Source of the DNA: Enterococcus sp. ZJ1622
Lineage (GTDB): Bacteria; Bacillota; Bacilli; Lactobacillales; Enterococcaceae
DNA: 64,000 bases
Assembly (NCBI RefSeq): GCF_011038845.1
Contig: NZ_JAAKDW010000006.1
Location: forward strand, 67,001 to 131,000
Reading direction: 5' to 3'
Shown here: in pieces, positions 53,092 through 62,290 of the stretch
Layout of the letters: each line of letters starts with the position of its first letter
Numbering within the stretch: the stretch's first letter is position 1
Notes under the pieces: generated by a model
Told to the model about the DNA's origin: nothing
Databases searched by the model: none
Seen by the model: only the letters and a program-made list of their open reading frames with translations
Made by a program: the position numbers and the translations under genes

Positions 53092-53364
53092 ATGAACACC
53101 TATATCGAAGTAACAAACGGGGCAAAAACCAATTATTTTTATGCTTTTGTTGAATTCAAGGAATCCATGTTAGTCTTATCCAGTTTTCAAGGTCTGAATC
53201 AATCTGTAGTCAAAAAAATCAATTTGGATGAAATCACAGGATTAGTCAAAGACACCTATTGGGGAGGGCAGCGGATCAGTTTCAGTCATCAAGGCACGAT
53301 CTATCAGTTTTTTGAATGCGGGCCAGCTGTGGTAGACTATTTACAAGAAAATCTTTTTGTATAG
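53092..53364 (+). CDS. Small conserved-looking protein of unknown function
   Basis: 90 residues, no signal or membrane segment, mixed beta strands (e.g. YAFVEFKESMLVLSSF). I do not recognise a family. AAAGGAGG is well placed before the ATG at 53092, and it is followed 14 bases later by the lacI-type gene, suggesting cotranscription. A -10-like TATACT lies at about 53060. Confidence 0.55.
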   Translation: MNTYIEVTNGAKTNYFYAFVEFKESMLVLSSFQGLNQSVVKKINLDEITGLVKDTYWGGQRISFSHQGTIYQFFECGPAVVDYLQENLFV

Positions 53365-53378
53365 GCGGCGAAACAACC

Positions 53379-54302
53379 ATGGCGAATATTCGGGATATTG
53401 CAAAGCTGACCGGTTATTCTGTTTCAACCATCTCACGCGTCATCAACGGGCATCCCTATGTAGATGAAGAAAAACGGGCAGAGATACTGGCAGTGATGAA
53501 AGAAGTCGATTATATTCCTAATGCGAATGCAAGGCAACTGAGTTCTGGTCAAACGAAAAATATAGGCGTCATTCTTCCGTATACCAACCATCCGTATTTC
53601 GATCAGCTGATCAGTGGGATCATCGAAGCTGCTTTTGAAGCGGGCTACAAAGTGACACTATTGCCGACGAACTATCAGGCAGTACGCGAAAAAAAGTATT
53701 TAGATGAATTTGCTGCAAAAGCATTCGACGGATTGATCGTTACATCACGTGCGAATCCGTTGGAAATATTGCTGGAATATCAGAAGTATGGTCCGCTGAT
53801 TTTCTGCGAAGAGTTAAAAGAGCAAAAAGCAAGTTGTGTGTTCATTGATCGGGAACAGTCAATCGCAGAAGGTTTACTGTTTTTGAAAGAACAAGGAGTT
53901 AGACGCTTAGGCGTAACATTGGGCCGAAGCGGCCGACTGAGCTATAATTCCAAGATCACGTTGCAGCTTTGCCGAAAGTACTTTCCAGGATTCGACGAGT
54001 CCCAAGTGTATTGGGAGTGTATCGATGCAGAAAAAGGAAAGAAAGCAGGCATGTTTTTCCAAGAACAGAAAATAGAAGGCGTGTTCACGAATTCTGATAT
54101 GGTTGCAGCAGGAATCCTGCAAAGTTATCAGGAGAATGAAAAGCCCCTAGTCGTGGGGCGCGAGAATTTGCTGATGAGTGAATTGCTTGGCTTTTCAACG
54201 ATCGATCATCATTTGGCAACTTGTGGTGAAACAGCTTTTCGTTTATTTCTTGAGAGCAAGTTTGAACAAGTGAAGATCCCGTACACCTTTATTCGTCGTT
54301 AA
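53379..54302 (+). CDS. LacI-family transcriptional regulator
   Basis: 307 residues. N-terminal HTH NIRDIAKLTGYSVSTISRVING and hinge region ANARQLSSGQTKNIGV, then a periplasmic-binding-like sensor domain (GVILPYTNHPYFDQLISGI). Start at 53379 is chosen because it begins the HTH; only a weak GGCGGCG lies upstream. Likely controls the neighbouring EIIC gene; no operator is evident by eye. Confidence 0.88.
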   Translation: MANIRDIAKLTGYSVSTISRVINGHPYVDEEKRAEILAVMKEVDYIPNANARQLSSGQTKNIGVILPYTNHPYFDQLISGIIEAAFEAGYKVTLLPTNYQAVREKKYLDEFAAKAFDGLIVTSRANPLEILLEYQKYGPLIFCEELKEQKASCVFIDREQSIAEGLLFLKEQGVRRLGVTLGRSGRLSYNSKITLQLCRKYFPGFDESQVYWECIDAEKGKKAGMFFQEQKIEGVFTNSDMVAAGILQSYQENEKPLVVGRENLLMSELLGFSTIDHHLATCGETAFRLFLESKFEQVKIPYTFIRR

Positions 54303-54362
54303 GAAAAGTGGTCGAAACAGTCATTCAGCAAAAATAACAGAGGAACTTCAAGAACTAAAAAT

Positions 54363-54402
54363 GGACGTGGAAAAGCCGAGCAGCTTTTTCACGTCCGTTT
54401 TT
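54363..54402. terminator. Bidirectional terminator, overlapping the 3' end of the MerR-type gene
   Basis: GGACGTGGAAAAAGC/GCTTTTTCACGTCC hairpin followed by T-run; its right arm contains the stop codon region of the converging gene. Confidence 0.8.
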
Positions 54403-55141
54403 GGATGATTTCATTCAGTGCGTGTGCAGCGCCTTTCCCGCTTCTTTCATCATAATAGGCTGCAAATCGTTCGTCCGCTTCGTACATCATTCCTAATCCT
54501 TTATGAGCTTCAGGCTGATACGAAGGCCAGCTGTAGGATAGCCATTTTTTATGGGCAGCAAATATCTGATCGGCTAGTGCTTCATCAAAAGGGTGTTTCA
54601 AGTAAAGAGATAAGTTTGTCAGCATCTGTTTCTCGGTCTCCTGCATTTCCTGATAAGTTCTTTCATCCATGCCTAACCATTTTTCGTTCGATGCTGCAAC
54701 AGTATCTTCTCCGTATCTCTGTCGGATCTCTTGTCCAAAAGCTGTTTCATTTTCCTGTAATTTCTGTTGCTTGAATCCGTCAAATTTTTCTTGGTCATTC
54801 ATTGTACTTCCTCCTTCATAGGTATCGAGTGTTCGTTGGACGTTTGCCAAGAGAAGATCGATTTGGGCACGTTTGTCTAAAAGCATTTGGCGATGTTCTC
54901 GCAATGATTTTTGATGATCGAAGTCTGGATTATCTAGAATTTCTCTGATGTCTTCTAGTTTGAATCCTAGCGATCGGTAAAACAAAATATGTTGAAGACG
55001 ATCCACCTCTTTTGTTCCGTAAATCCGATAGCCAGAAGAATTGATCCGTGCAGGACGCAAGAGGCTGATTTCGTCATAAAAGCGTAGTGTCCTAGTGCTG
55101 ATACCGGATAACTGTGCCATTTTTCTAATCGTGTATTCCAT
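54389..55141 (-). CDS. MerR-family regulator with TipAS ligand-binding domain
   Basis: 250 residues. N-terminal MerR HTH (TIRKMAQLSGISTRTLRFYDEI), a coiled coil, and from about residue 120 a TipAS domain (EKFDGFKQQKLQENE, and WLSYSWPSYQPEAHKGLGMMY). TipAL/Mta-type proteins bind peptide antibiotics and activate efflux genes. Start at 55141 (MEYTIRK) follows GGAGGG. Targets not evident. Confidence 0.88.
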   Translation of the reverse strand: MEYTIRKMAQLSGISTRTLRFYDEISLLRPARINSSGYRIYGTKEVDRLQHILFYRSLGFKLEDIREILDNPDFDHQKSLREHRQMLLDKRAQIDLLLANVQRTLDTYEGGSTMNDQEKFDGFKQQKLQENETAFGQEIRQRYGEDTVAASNEKWLGMDERTYQEMQETEKQMLTNLSLYLKHPFDEALADQIFAAHKKWLSYSWPSYQPEAHKGLGMMYEADERFAAYYDERSGKGAAHALNEIIQKRT

Positions 55142-55352
55142 GTGTTTCCCTCCTGACAAAACCAGCATAACCCTTTACGTAACGTGAAGGTCAAGGGCAA
55201 ATGAATATTTTTTTCTCTTATAAGATTATGTTATACTATTAAGTAGCAGAAGGCGAGAGCAACTGCTTTTATACGAAGAAATTGTAAACGATTCCTTGTC
55301 GGCTGGAAAGGGTCGTTTCATTAAAAAAACTATGATGGAAAAGAGGAATGAG

Positions 55353-55718
55353 ATGAAATTAATCGAGACACCTGTCAACAACAATTTGAACATCAAAACA
55401 TTTTATCCGAAAGTCGTAGATTTCTTTTTCGGAAACACGGCGATCAAGTACTACAAACTGTTCTCATTAGATCGGACACAGATTTTGTTAGTTGATACGT
55501 ACGAAAAAGTACAAGTGGTGATGATCAACACGAAGAAGAAAATCACCAAACAGGAAATCGACTACGCGGTACGTCATATTTTGAAACTGAGTCGCGATGA
55601 TGTCAAAGTCCATGTCGGTGTGAAACAGGAGCTGGAACGCGCGGGGATCCAATTCAAACGTCCGAACAAGGATATCGTCATCATAGAAGAGAAAAATACT
55701 GTAACTTCTATTCGCTAG
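55353..55718 (+). CDS. DUF1827 family protein
   Basis: 121 residues, soluble. MKLIETPVNNNLNIKTFYPK and the FSLDRTQILLVDTYEKVQVVM region recall DUF1827, found in enterococci and relatives; function unknown. The start at 55353 follows AAGAGGAATGAG. Monocistronic with a terminator at 55770-55816. Confidence 0.65.
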   Translation: MKLIETPVNNNLNIKTFYPKVVDFFFGNTAIKYYKLFSLDRTQILLVDTYEKVQVVMINTKKKITKQEIDYAVRHILKLSRDDVKVHVGVKQELERAGIQFKRPNKDIVIIEEKNTVTSIR

Positions 55719-55769
55719 TCCTGGTTCGTTTTTTTAGTGGTGTAAACCGAGATCGCCATGGACGAAATA

Positions 55770-55816
55770 AAAAAAGAGGGATTGACAAAAAATTCCTGTC
55801 ATCCCCTCCTTTTTTC
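55770..55816 (+). terminator. Terminator after the DUF1827 gene
   Basis: AAAAAAAGAGGGATTGACA/TGTCATCCCCTCCTTTTTT hairpin and T-run. Confidence 0.85.
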
Positions 55817-55820
55817 GAAT

Positions 55821-55872
55821 GAACAGCGGCGTAAAAGTCTTTAGAAACTGAAGATTTTTGCGCCGCTGTTCG
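55821..55872. terminator. Long hairpin after the Mga-like gene
   Basis: GAACAGCGGCG...CGCCGCTGTTC with inner AAAAGTCTT/AAGATTTTT, about 50 bases, ending four bases from the stop of the minus-strand gene. No T-run follows on that strand. Confidence 0.6.
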
Positions 55873-55876
55873 TATA

Positions 55877-57409
55877 TTAAAGTTCGCCCGTTACAGCAGA
55901 TTTTTTCTTTTTCTGTCTTTCTAAAAGAAAGTGATATCGTTTTTTCTCGTACGCTTTCTTCAATGAAAGATATAATTTGACATACTCCGTTTTTCCTTCA
56001 AAAAAATTCACGACATAATAATTTTCTTCTGATTCTTCTGGAACAAGATGTGCAGAGGAGACGATCAGAAAATCCACTGGCTGTGTTTCTTCCTGAGATA
56101 ATTCTTTCAGCTGGACGAACGATAAGTCTTTCAAAAAGATCTTGATCTCTTGGGTAAAAAAATAATTTGTTTCCATGACCAAAGAAACCTGGAGCTTTTC
56201 TAAGTTTTGATGATTCTCACCACAGTCCAATGTCAGCCATGCAAATAATTCAGCTAGATCACCGCAGCAAACCGAAAGCCATTGATACTTGTGCCGCCGA
56301 CTCATTTTGTTCAAGAAAAATGTAAAGTGGTCTTTCAAGTAGTAATAGCTAGCAGGTTTCTTTTTATGAAAATAATTCATCAAGAAAAATAGTGTAGGGA
56401 TCCGATTCGGGAACAGATAGTAACAGAAAAGAATATTGAATAAACGAGTATGGATCGTCCGATTATCTTGAAAAACAGTATCCTCAGGAAAAATCTCCGT
56501 TTGCCAGTAATTGTCGAGTTCCTTCAATAAAGAAGAAAGAAGTTGTCCCTGTCCATCAAGGAAGTCTACTTCTTCATTGGAAATCTCCGTTTCATACTGA
56601 AAAGTCGGCGCATAAAACACCATGAATTGAGCAAATCGGAATTCATCCTCTTGATGAGCGTAAGGGATAGAAAAATGTTCGCTAAAAAGTCGTTTTGTCT
56701 GGTGGTCATTATTAAAAAAGGCTTCCTTATAGCGAGGATCGTCCGACACATAGTGCGCTTGAGCGATCCGTTGGAAAGTAATCCCGGCAAAAAGACAAAC
56801 TTCCTTTTTTCCTACGAAACTCCAATTTAGGGAAGTGTGCCTGGTGAGATCAGCTAATTTTTTCAATAGATCCGATTCTGAGAGCTCAAATGGATAATCA
56901 TCATTCCCACGTGAAGCTGCCCATAAGATATTGAATAAGATCAAGCGGATCAAACGTTCATCCCCTTTGAACGCAAGCTGACTGCGGTTGAAGGTCACGC
57001 CGAATTCTTGTACATAATCGGCTAAGGACTGCAACTGACGCATGGCAGAAGCACGACTGATGTAATTTTCCTGACAAAATTCATCCAAACGTTTTTTCGG
57101 ATGAAAAAGAGAAGACTTGACCGCCCGATAAGGGATACTATGCTGGATCAGATAAGAATAATAATAATCGTAATTTAAATCAGCTGGAAGGTTCTGGCTG
57201 ATTTCTTTTTTTGTCAGCAATTGAAATCCAGGATAATAAAAGTCAGCAAATTCATTTTCCATCTCAAGCAACAGATTTTTTACATGATTAGAAGATAAAT
57301 CAAGTTTTTCACTGATTTTTTTGACAGTTAGTTCATGCTGCTCTTCAAGCAAATGGAAAATGGCCAACTTTCGACGTTCTTTTTGGGTAAAGACAATATT
57401 GAAAAACAT
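55877..57409 (-). CDS. Mga-like helix-turn-helix regulator of the WxL locus
   Basis: 510 residues. An N-terminal HTH (TVKKISEKLDLSSNHVKNLLLEME) and a second HTH-like segment with RLDEFCQENYISRASAMRQLQ are followed by long helical parts, as in Mga/PRD regulators. No clear PTS-type phosphohistidine is seen. Start at 57409 (MFFNIVF) has AAGGAGG seven bases upstream. It is divergent from the WxL genes across a 437-base AT-rich region and is the likely controller. Confidence 0.82.
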   Translation of the reverse strand: MFFNIVFTQKERRKLAIFHLLEEQHELTVKKISEKLDLSSNHVKNLLLEMENEFADFYYPGFQLLTKKEISQNLPADLNYDYYYSYLIQHSIPYRAVKSSLFHPKKRLDEFCQENYISRASAMRQLQSLADYVQEFGVTFNRSQLAFKGDERLIRLILFNILWAASRGNDDYPFELSESDLLKKLADLTRHTSLNWSFVGKKEVCLFAGITFQRIAQAHYVSDDPRYKEAFFNNDHQTKRLFSEHFSIPYAHQEDEFRFAQFMVFYAPTFQYETEISNEEVDFLDGQGQLLSSLLKELDNYWQTEIFPEDTVFQDNRTIHTRLFNILFCYYLFPNRIPTLFFLMNYFHKKKPASYYYLKDHFTFFLNKMSRRHKYQWLSVCCGDLAELFAWLTLDCGENHQNLEKLQVSLVMETNYFFTQEIKIFLKDLSFVQLKELSQEETQPVDFLIVSSAHLVPEESEENYYVVNFFEGKTEYVKLYLSLKKAYEKKRYHFLLERQKKKKSAVTGEL

Positions 57410-57572
57410 AGGACCTCCTTTTGATCGTTTATTCCTCTGAAACAGACACATACATAAATCGGGAATCTGTCATGACATCCTTGAATATTTTCTCATGCAA
57501 TTCTTATATTCACATAAAATACTGTTTTTTCTCATTATACGGCTTTTTAATTCTCTTTTTTTAATTTTATTG

Positions 57573-57608
57573 TCTCAAATTTAGTTGGAAAATACAATTT
57601 ATTTGAGA
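57573..57608. promoter_or_regulatory. AT-rich divergent control region with inverted repeat
   Basis: TCTCAAAT (57573-57580) and ATTTGAGA (57601-57608) are perfect inverted arms with a 20-base gap, in the middle of the 57410-57846 region, which is very AT-rich. No clear canonical promoter stands out. No gene is seen here. Confidence 0.5.
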
Positions 57609-57846
57609 AATATATATCGTTTTTTTATAAAAAATGTTTTTTGATTATTTATAAATACAGTTATTTTGCCATTTTTATAAGATAGTACCGTTATTAAACT
57701 TTTGTTCCGCTATATTTTTAACCTGTTTGTAATCTTAATTTAATTAAGTTAGAGTGGAATCGAAAGGGAAATGATGGAAACGAAAATACCTAAGCTTTTT
57801 GAAAAAAGAAACGAAACCAATAGCCAAGAAGGGGGAAGAGAACAAA

Positions 57847-60237
57847 ATGAAAAAAACGAAAACTGTCTCTCATTATGGCAGTGTAGTTTTTATGATTGCT
57901 GTACTGCTTTTGTCACATTTCACGGGACTGTCGCAAATCACGTTTGCCAAGGAAGGGCCTGAAGAAGTCGTAACAGATGGACAAGCAAAGATCATGATCG
58001 ATTATGAGATCGATGAGGAGCTGCAGCAGATACAATGGCTCATGACATACGAGAAGCATGTATTCGATGAAGCTGATTATCAAATGCAGTTCAAACTTGA
58101 AATCGCTGAACACGAAGAATTGTTGATGAGAGAAAGTATCCAGGAAATCGAGCGGACTTTTGGGAAAGTAGGTCAAGTCGATGAGGAGTGGTATTATGCA
58201 GGCGATTTTTCTACTGAAGATGAAAAAGTCGAAATCGCTTTTAAAAGCCATATAGTAGAAGAAGTTGAGCAATATCATCTAAAGATCACACCAAGGTTGA
58301 TGAAACAAACTGAAGAAGGATCAGAAGAAATCTTGATCGGTGATCAGGAAGAATATATGGTCGCAGTTGTTTTGCCAGAAAATACCGCTGTATCTGAAAC
58401 AGCAGAAACAAGTGAAGATTCGACGGAGATCTCTAAAGAGCTAGAGGAATCAAGAGAAGAAACGTTGGAAGAGGATCAAAAAGAAATGGAAGAAGCTGAA
58501 GTCTATGCTGCTCCGAATATGTCAGATCCCAATTTAAATGGGGCTTACGATGATGCGATCTCGTTAAAGAGTCTGTTCACGGTTCCTGATTACTTGACGC
58601 TTGTACGGAATGTACCCAAATTTTTGGACGAGAACAAGAGAATCGAAATCACCCCGAGCGATTTTTTAACTGCACTTTACAATCGAGGTCACATGGTCTC
58701 GAAGAATCAAAATACGATCGAGTTTTCCAGTATGACAAGTGATATCGGATTTACTACTTACATGTATTTTGATACGTATACAGAAGGAATCTCATTTTTC
58801 CTGCATGATGGGAATCCTACAAGTCTTTTCTATAGTCGACGAGGGATCCATAACAAATATGATCCGTCTGTAGTAACAAACCATGATACGAAAGCTTTGG
58901 GTGCCTATAGACATAAAGATCCTCTAGGCGTGTTTGATATCGACCGGCATATGATAAATGCGATGGTCCTTGAGTTCGATAATCAAGTCTCCACAGGTCC
59001 CCTGCTCAATCGGGATAAATATGGAGACAACGAATTTTCCGGTGCACATATAGCAGTTGCATCTTCGGAAGATCCTACCGCTAAAAGCTTTAAAAAAGAC
59101 TTTGGAACGAACAATGCTTTTGTGACAGGAAGCTGGTGGCAATTGAATGTCAATATCAGCCCGACAGGAATTCTCCACTTTTCGATGACAGATTTACGAG
59201 AAGGAGGACATGGAACAACGACAGGGGATATCAATATCGGTGATTATTATCCTGAGTTCCGATCAAAAAAATTGTTTTGGGGATTTGCTGCAACAGCAAC
59301 ATATGCTAGAGATAATCAAACGACATTGTTTATGACGAATCCAAATTTTGATATTCAAGGTGAATTAGTCCATGAAATCACGGTACAAGGGCAATCCGGC
59401 GCAGAAAATGTGCACGGGCACACCGTTCCTGCGGATACAGAGCTGGAACATACTGTTACTTTTTACAATGACGATGGAGACGGCAGCATATTCCTTACAC
59501 CTAATAGTGAAAATGGGCTCACTATCTTAACTTCTGAGTTGGAAGAAAGCAAGTCCAATCCATTTGATTTTACTGAGATGGTGCCGTTAGATGAAGATTA
59601 TCATCCTTATTTCACCTATCAGACCATCAATAGCGATGACAAGATCGAAGAGCATCAAGTGGAAGCGATATATGATCAAGTCTTACAACGCTTCTATCCG
59701 GTAAGCACGATCGAAATTCTTAATGGAACCATACTGAGATTGAACTATAAAACAAAAGTCCTATCAGAATTTCAGTCCTATGCGGATTTCAATGTGTACG
59801 AACGTGTCGCGTTTAGAGGAAGAAGTCTTTCGACAACAGGCAGTTTTTATGATGCACAAGTGGAACAGGCTGTGCAGTATGCAATCCAGCGCGATCCGAA
59901 TACGCCACCAGAATTAGAGAATCTAAGAACAGTAAATAGCCAATCAATAGAAACAACACTATTTACTGATTTTAAAGACCCGTTCCGTTTTGCATTCGAT
60001 TATGGGGATGGGGACTTGGACCGTTTGTATTACAGTGTGTGGATCAATGGAGAGATTTTAGCTGAAAATCAATTGATCCTCAATGCGCGAGAAGAGCTTC
60101 AAACGTTTGGATCAGCTAGATTCAATATCGATTTGAAAGATGCAGACGGGATTTTCCAAATAGGGGAAAATACGCTTACCGTAACACTTACTGATAATCG
60201 TATCGATGAACCGCTTATGCTGGAAACAACTTTTTAA
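57847..60237 (+). CDS. Large lectin-like WxL surface protein, cut by an in-frame stop
   Basis: 796 residues up to a TAA. A signal peptide (HYGSVVFMIAVLLLSHFTG... cleaved near FAKE) comes first. Residues ~45-165 are a beta-rich region, and ~180-215 an acidic Glu/Ser linker. About 240-515 is a legume-lectin-like domain with AMVLEFDN, HIAVASSE and KLFWGFAATATYARDNQT, then further beta domains to 796. The start at 57847 follows GGGGGAAGAG. The open frame continues in the same phase right after the TAA through a C-terminal WxL-like part (next feature). As read, the product is secreted without its wall-binding end. Confidence 0.8.
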   Translation: MKKTKTVSHYGSVVFMIAVLLLSHFTGLSQITFAKEGPEEVVTDGQAKIMIDYEIDEELQQIQWLMTYEKHVFDEADYQMQFKLEIAEHEELLMRESIQEIERTFGKVGQVDEEWYYAGDFSTEDEKVEIAFKSHIVEEVEQYHLKITPRLMKQTEEGSEEILIGDQEEYMVAVVLPENTAVSETAETSEDSTEISKELEESREETLEEDQKEMEEAEVYAAPNMSDPNLNGAYDDAISLKSLFTVPDYLTLVRNVPKFLDENKRIEITPSDFLTALYNRGHMVSKNQNTIEFSSMTSDIGFTTYMYFDTYTEGISFFLHDGNPTSLFYSRRGIHNKYDPSVVTNHDTKALGAYRHKDPLGVFDIDRHMINAMVLEFDNQVSTGPLLNRDKYGDNEFSGAHIAVASSEDPTAKSFKKDFGTNNAFVTGSWWQLNVNISPTGILHFSMTDLREGGHGTTTGDINIGDYYPEFRSKKLFWGFAATATYARDNQTTLFMTNPNFDIQGELVHEITVQGQSGAENVHGHTVPADTELEHTVTFYNDDGDGSIFLTPNSENGLTILTSELEESKSNPFDFTEMVPLDEDYHPYFTYQTINSDDKIEEHQVEAIYDQVLQRFYPVSTIEILNGTILRLNYKTKVLSEFQSYADFNVYERVAFRGRSLSTTGSFYDAQVEQAVQYAIQRDPNTPPELENLRTVNSQSIETTLFTDFKDPFRFAFDYGDGDLDRLYYSVWINGEILAENQLILNAREELQTFGSARFNIDLKDADGIFQIGENTLTVTLTDNRIDEPLMLETTF

Positions 60238-60627
60238 GTGGAAGGCTATCTGGGCTTTGAATTTGTGACCCAAAATCATCGATGGAGGTATGCTAATACA
60301 CAATTGCCAGCAAATAGAGAATCACAGCCGCGTCAAGATAAAATGCAGCTCGTCACAAGAAATACTACGTTAGCAGATTCTGATTCATACAAAGTAAAAC
60401 TTTCGGCTTCAGAACTGACTCATGAAACAAGCGGCCATGTGATCGATGAAGAATGGTTAGTTTTTAAAGAGGGTGCAGCAGAATCGGGGCTTGGTTCGAT
60501 TGCACTGAACGTAGATGAGATCTATGAATTCGATGAAAATCAAGGATTGTTATTGAAATTGAATAATAAAAATGATGTCGGAGTATACAAAGGGATCGTA
60601 ACGTGGAGTATAGAAGACGCATTATAA
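60238..60627 (+). pseudogene. C-terminal WxL-like part of the preceding gene, separated by one TAA
   Basis: 130 codons in the same frame as the lectin gene, starting at the codon after TAA 60235-60237. It ends GVYKGIVTWSIEDAL, resembling the second WxL motif (TWxL) that closes WxL domains. No SD precedes the GTG at 60238, so independent translation is unlikely. A single base change (for example CAA to TAA) explains the break. Confidence 0.7.
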
Positions 60628-60714
60628 AATGAAGATTGGGTTGGATAAATTGAAAGGAGGCGGTCATATGGAGTATTGAATACACCTCAATCAAAAAGTG
60701 AAAGGAGAATCCAC

Positions 60715-61044
60715 ATGAAAGTTAAACTCCTTAATATGACATGGATTGTGCTCATCTCACTGATCATGGGAACTGCGACCTCTTTTACAACAGTATCTGC
60801 ACAAGTAGATCTTGAAGATACACACGCAGTTATCCAGATCAATGAACGGGCACAAGATGAAAAGCAGATAACAGATCCGATTGGAAGTCCGGGGAAAGGA
60901 CAAGCAGAAATCGGACAGTCTGGTTTTCCTAAAACAAATGAGATCAAGGCTGGCCTCACCTCATTTATAGGTGCGCTAGTTATTCTTAGCTGTTACTTGG
61001 TCTATTGGCATCAAAAGCGTGGAGGCGAGAAAAATGAAAAATAA
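60715..61044 (+). CDS. Small cell-wall-anchored protein with FPKTN sortase-like motif
   Basis: 109 residues: signal peptide to about VSAQ (residue 32), a short linker, FPKTNE (~77-82), a membrane helix and a positive tail HQKRGGEKNEK. This is the layout of a sortase substrate, with FPKTN in place of LPXTG. Small LPXTG proteins are common partners in WxL loci. AAAGGAGAA precedes the ATG. The 3' end overlaps the next gene by 11 bases. Confidence 0.75.
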   Translation: MKVKLLNMTWIVLISLIMGTATSFTTVSAQVDLEDTHAVIQINERAQDEKQITDPIGSPGKGQAEIGQSGFPKTNEIKAGLTSFIGALVILSCYLVYWHQKRGGEKNEK

Positions 61045-61606
61045 ATTCTTGCTGTCTGCTTTAGCGATTGGCGGAATTGGGATAATGGGGATATCCCAAA
61101 CGGCAGCTGCTAGCTCCGAAGGAAAAACGACGTTGCAAGTAGTTCCCTTGGATGAAGAATTTCCTCGAGTGGTGTTTATCGATAATCTGGAATTTGTCTC
61201 ACGGTATACCGATGAATATGATCGTGAACATTTCGAAAGCAACGATCTGACGATTACATTTCTTGACTCGAGAAAAGAACCGCAAGATTGGGAATTGCAG
61301 TTAAAAACAGCAGATTTCATCTGCAGAAAAAGCGGACAAGTACTGAAACCGGCATATGAGCTGGGCAAAGGGGAGTTTCTTGGCACAAGTACAGAAAAAC
61401 TTTCAGGATTGACTGCATTTGAGTATCGTAAGAAAGACGCTGGCGAGGAGTATCGGACTGTCATCAGATCCACTGGGAAGGTGGAGCGGGGACTGGTGAC
61501 GTACACGATTCCCAGCGAACGATCGATGATCAATTTTCCTGAAAAGACAGTTAGCGGGCATTATTACGCCACTCATTCTTGGCGGCTAGTAAATGCAGAC
61601 TTATAA
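61034..61606 (+). CDS. WxL domain surface protein 1
   Basis: 190 residues. Signal peptide ending near TAAASS. First WxL-type motif DWELQL (~83-88), second SWRLVNADL at the C-terminus. The WxL domain binds peptidoglycan non-covalently. GGAGGCGAG precedes the ATG at 61034. Cotranscribed with the neighbours. Confidence 0.82.
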   Translation: MKNKFLLSALAIGGIGIMGISQTAAASSEGKTTLQVVPLDEEFPRVVFIDNLEFVSRYTDEYDREHFESNDLTITFLDSRKEPQDWELQLKTADFICRKSGQVLKPAYELGKGEFLGTSTEKLSGLTAFEYRKKDAGEEYRTVIRSTGKVERGLVTYTIPSERSMINFPEKTVSGHYYATHSWRLVNADL

Positions 61607-61636
61607 AACTTAAAACAAAAATTGGAGGAAAACAAA

Positions 61637-62275
61637 ATGAAAAAAACATTAGGGATTTTAGGAACAGGGATCGCATTATGTACAGTTTTCGCACCGACAG
61701 CAGTATCTGCTGCTTTTGGCGAACCGGCAGAAGGAAATACGCGAGTAGAGATCGTTGATTTTGAAGTAATCGATGGCTTACCGACAGCACCAGGCGAATT
61801 CACGTTGACTGAAGTACCGGATATCGATTTCGGGGTGCATACATTAGAAGCAATCAATACGAATGCAACAGTAGAAGGAACATATGAAGGGGCATTAGAA
61901 GCGTCTGACTTCCGTCCGATAGAAGAAAGCCAAGCAGAAGCACTACAGATCATTGGTGATTATGTAGGAGAAGAAGATCCATCTGTAGTGTCCGAACTAG
62001 AAGCGGCGTGGACGAATGCGATTCTTGCTGGTGACTGGAGTCTGGAAGTTCGGGCATCAAATCTAGAAGCTGGAGCCATCGCTTCTGCGCTGACTATCAA
62101 TGGAGAGGATGTATTGTCGGCTTCTGCAACGTTTGGGATCGACTACGTTGTAGGGACATTTGACCATATTGAAGCAATCAGTGAGGAGTCACCAAAATTG
62201 ACTGTTGTAGATAACACACCAGTAGGAGAATACAACGGTACCATCACTTACACAGCAATGAATGCGATCGTGTAA
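61637..62275 (+). CDS. WxL domain surface protein 2
   Basis: 212 residues. Signal peptide ending near VSAAF, then the WxL domain with DWSLEVRASNLEAG (~139-152). The second motif is altered: GTITYTAMNAIV, with Tyr where Trp is expected. Acidic. GGAGGA precedes the ATG at 61637, and the gene is the last before the repeat cluster. Confidence 0.8.
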   Translation: MKKTLGILGTGIALCTVFAPTAVSAAFGEPAEGNTRVEIVDFEVIDGLPTAPGEFTLTEVPDIDFGVHTLEAINTNATVEGTYEGALEASDFRPIEESQAEALQIIGDYVGEEDPSVVSELEAAWTNAILAGDWSLEVRASNLEAGAIASALTINGEDVLSASATFGIDYVVGTFDHIEAISEESPKLTVVDNTPVGEYNGTITYTAMNAIV

Positions 62276-62290
62276 AAGAATCATTCGCGA

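Noticed and set aside
60238-60627. Independent WxL gene starting at GTG 60238
   Set aside because: There is no ribosome site before it, no signal peptide, and it is in the same frame as the preceding gene, so it is read as a severed C-terminus.
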